Part shown: piece after piece, positions 4,901-5,835 of the stretch
How the letters are laid out: each line of letters opens with the position of its first letter
Position numbering within the stretch: position 1 is the stretch's first letter
Assembly: GCA_031268255.1 (NCBI GenBank)
Contig: JAIRXO010000210.1
Location: 1 to 5,835 of the forward strand
Reading direction: 5' to 3'
DNA from: Spirochaetaceae bacterium
Lineage (GTDB): Bacteria; Spirochaetota; Spirochaetia; Treponematales; Breznakiellaceae
DNA: 5,835 bases
Notes under the pieces: model-generated
The model's input: the letters and a program-made list of their open reading frames with translations, nothing else
The model's database searches: none
What the model was told of the DNA's origin: nothing
Position numbers and translations under genes: made by a program

Positions 4901-5835
4901 ACTGCGGCATATAGAAAAAATTTTTCCCGGAAACGGCGTCAGGGCTCTTGCCGGGGCGGACTTTGAACTCCTCCCCGGCGAAATACACGCCCTGGTCGGC
5001 GAAAACGGCGCGGGTAAATCCACGCTCATGCACATTATGGCCGGTTCTCTTGAGGCGGACAGCGGTTCCATCATAATCGACGGAAACGAGCGCCGCCTTA
5101 AAAACACCGCCGCCGCGCTCAATGCGGGTATAGGCATGGTCCGCCAGCATCCCCGCCTGGTTCCGGGCTTCCGTGTCTGGGAAACCTGTAGTCTCGGTTT
5201 TTCCGGCTGGATACGGACCGGGGCCTGGAAGCGGCGGGTCGGGGAACTTTCGCGCCGGTGGGGTTTTGACCTCGACGCGGACCGCCCCAGCGCAAGCCTC
5301 AGCGTCGGTGAACGGCAAAAGTGCGCTGTTCTCGCCCTGCTTCTGCGGAACGCGAAGTATCTTATTCTTGATGAACCTGCCGCCGTGCTGAGTCCCGCCG
5401 AGACTGAAAGGCTCTTTGATCTTCTTAAAAAACTCCGTTCCGGCGGCAGGGGAATAGTACTCATTTCCCATAAACTTGAAGAAACCCTGCGCGCCGCCGA
5501 CAGGATTACCGTCCTGAGAAGGGGCGAAACCGCCGCCTGTATGCCGGCGGGAGAAATCAGCCCCGGCGAAATCAGTTCCCTGATATTTGGTTCTGCGCGT
5601 AACGCGGCTCATGGGGGAGACATCCCGATCAGGGACAAAACGGCGAATCCTTCCGGTGCGGAGAGCGCGGATACCATTGTGGAAAACATCCTTGAGGTAA
5701 AAAACCTTTCGGTTGAAATTCCCGGGAAACCCTTTATACGCTCGGTAAGTTTTTCTCTCTCTCCGGGAACCATCACCGGCATTGCCGGTGTCAGGGACAG
5801 CGGCCTCGAAAGCCTGGAACTGGCCCTGACCGGTT
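4890..5835 (+). CDS. rfuB: Riboflavin ABC importer ATPase (RfuB-like), partial
   Basis: 315 codons are visible before the right edge. The protein is of the double-ATPase type used by sugar, nucleoside and BMP-linked importers (about 500 residues in full). First domain: Walker A GENGAGKST (37-45, Lys43), Q-loop Gln86 in GMVRQH, signature LSVGE (137-141), Walker B LILDEP (158-163) and H-loop His194 in LISHKLEE. The second domain starts near 267 (ILEVKNLSVEI), and its Walker A region (GIAGVRDSG) is degenerate, as is usual for these second halves. It should drive riboflavin import with RfuA and permeases expected downstream. I chose TTG 4890 because GGAG (4877-4880) lies 9 nt upstream and the sequence after it (GIELRHIEKIFPG) fits family starts. 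It overlaps rfuA by 11 nt, suggesting coupled translation. TTG 4884 and CTG 4902 are less likely. Confidence 0.93.
   Translation, partial: MGIELRHIEKIFPGNGVRALAGADFELLPGEIHALVGENGAGKSTLMHIMAGSLEADSGSIIIDGNERRLKNTAAALNAGIGMVRQHPRLVPGFRVWETCSLGFSGWIRTGAWKRRVGELSRRWGFDLDADRPSASLSVGERQKCAVLALLLRNAKYLILDEPAAVLSPAETERLFDLLKKLRSGGRGIVLISHKLEETLRAADRITVLRRGETAACMPAGEISPGEISSLIFGSARNAAHGGDIPIRDKTANPSGAESADTIVENILEVKNLSVEIPGKPFIRSVSFSLSPGTITGIAGVRDSGLESLELALTG

Noticed and set aside
4676..5464. Open frame of 262 codons on the minus strand opposite rfuA/rfuB
   Set aside because: Ser/Arg/Pro-rich shadow translation with no domain, antisense to two well-supported genes.
4836..5612. Open frame of 258 codons on the minus strand opposite rfuB
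   Set aside because: It lies wholly antisense to an ABC ATPase with all catalytic motifs, has no recognisable domain, and is explained by GC-rich codon bias leaving opposite frames open.

Overview
The window reads as a moderately GC-rich bacterial chromosome segment, most likely from a spirochaete of the Treponema group, possibly a gut or termite-gut relative. The reasons are a BMP-family riboflavin-binding lipoprotein followed directly by its ABC ATPase (the RfuA-RfuB arrangement known from Treponema), a relaxed lipobox (Phe-Ser-Gly-Cys) typical of spirochaetes, and a B12-binding-type radical SAM protein with the DUF4080-like layout. The species assignment is an inference and was not tested by any search.

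Layout, left to right. (1) Positions 1-344, minus strand: the end of a two-gene MNT/HEPN (MntA/HepT-type) toxin-antitoxin operon. The nucleotidyltransferase antitoxin is complete. The HEPN toxin overlaps it by 14 nt and runs off the left edge after ten codons. (2) Positions 345-440: a short divergent promoter region. (3) Positions 441-1958, plus strand: a radical SAM protein that carries, in frame, a cluster of three palindromes (849-966) looking like an inserted repeat element. (4) Positions 1934-3479, minus strand: a two-gene operon, an acyl-ACP thioesterase followed 10 nt later by a short methylenetetrahydrofolate-reductase-like protein. The latter converges on and overlaps the radical SAM gene by 25 nt. 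(5) Positions 3480-3847: a fully used regulatory region with a near-consensus sigma-70 promoter, an FMN riboswitch (RFN element), a strong intrinsic terminator and a Shine-Dalgarno site that can be masked by a local hairpin. (6) Positions 3848-5835, plus strand: the riboflavin uptake operon, lipoprotein RfuA then ATPase RfuB, which runs off the right edge. The permease genes are expected just outside.

How the parts work together. The riboswitch explains the transporter: when intracellular FMN is high, the aptamer should favour termination and close the importer operon. When FMN is low, transcription reads into rfuA-rfuB and riboflavin is imported. The other genes (toxin-antitoxin, radical SAM, thioesterase, MTHFR-like) show no functional link to flavin uptake beyond adjacency, although an MTHFR-like protein would itself be a flavoprotein.

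The most unusual signals are the in-frame palindromic element in the radical SAM gene, a 26-nt hairpin-bearing insertion between helices P2 and P3 of the FMN aptamer, and an expression platform that appears able to act on both transcription and translation. I found no tRNA, rRNA, CRISPR array or transposase gene.
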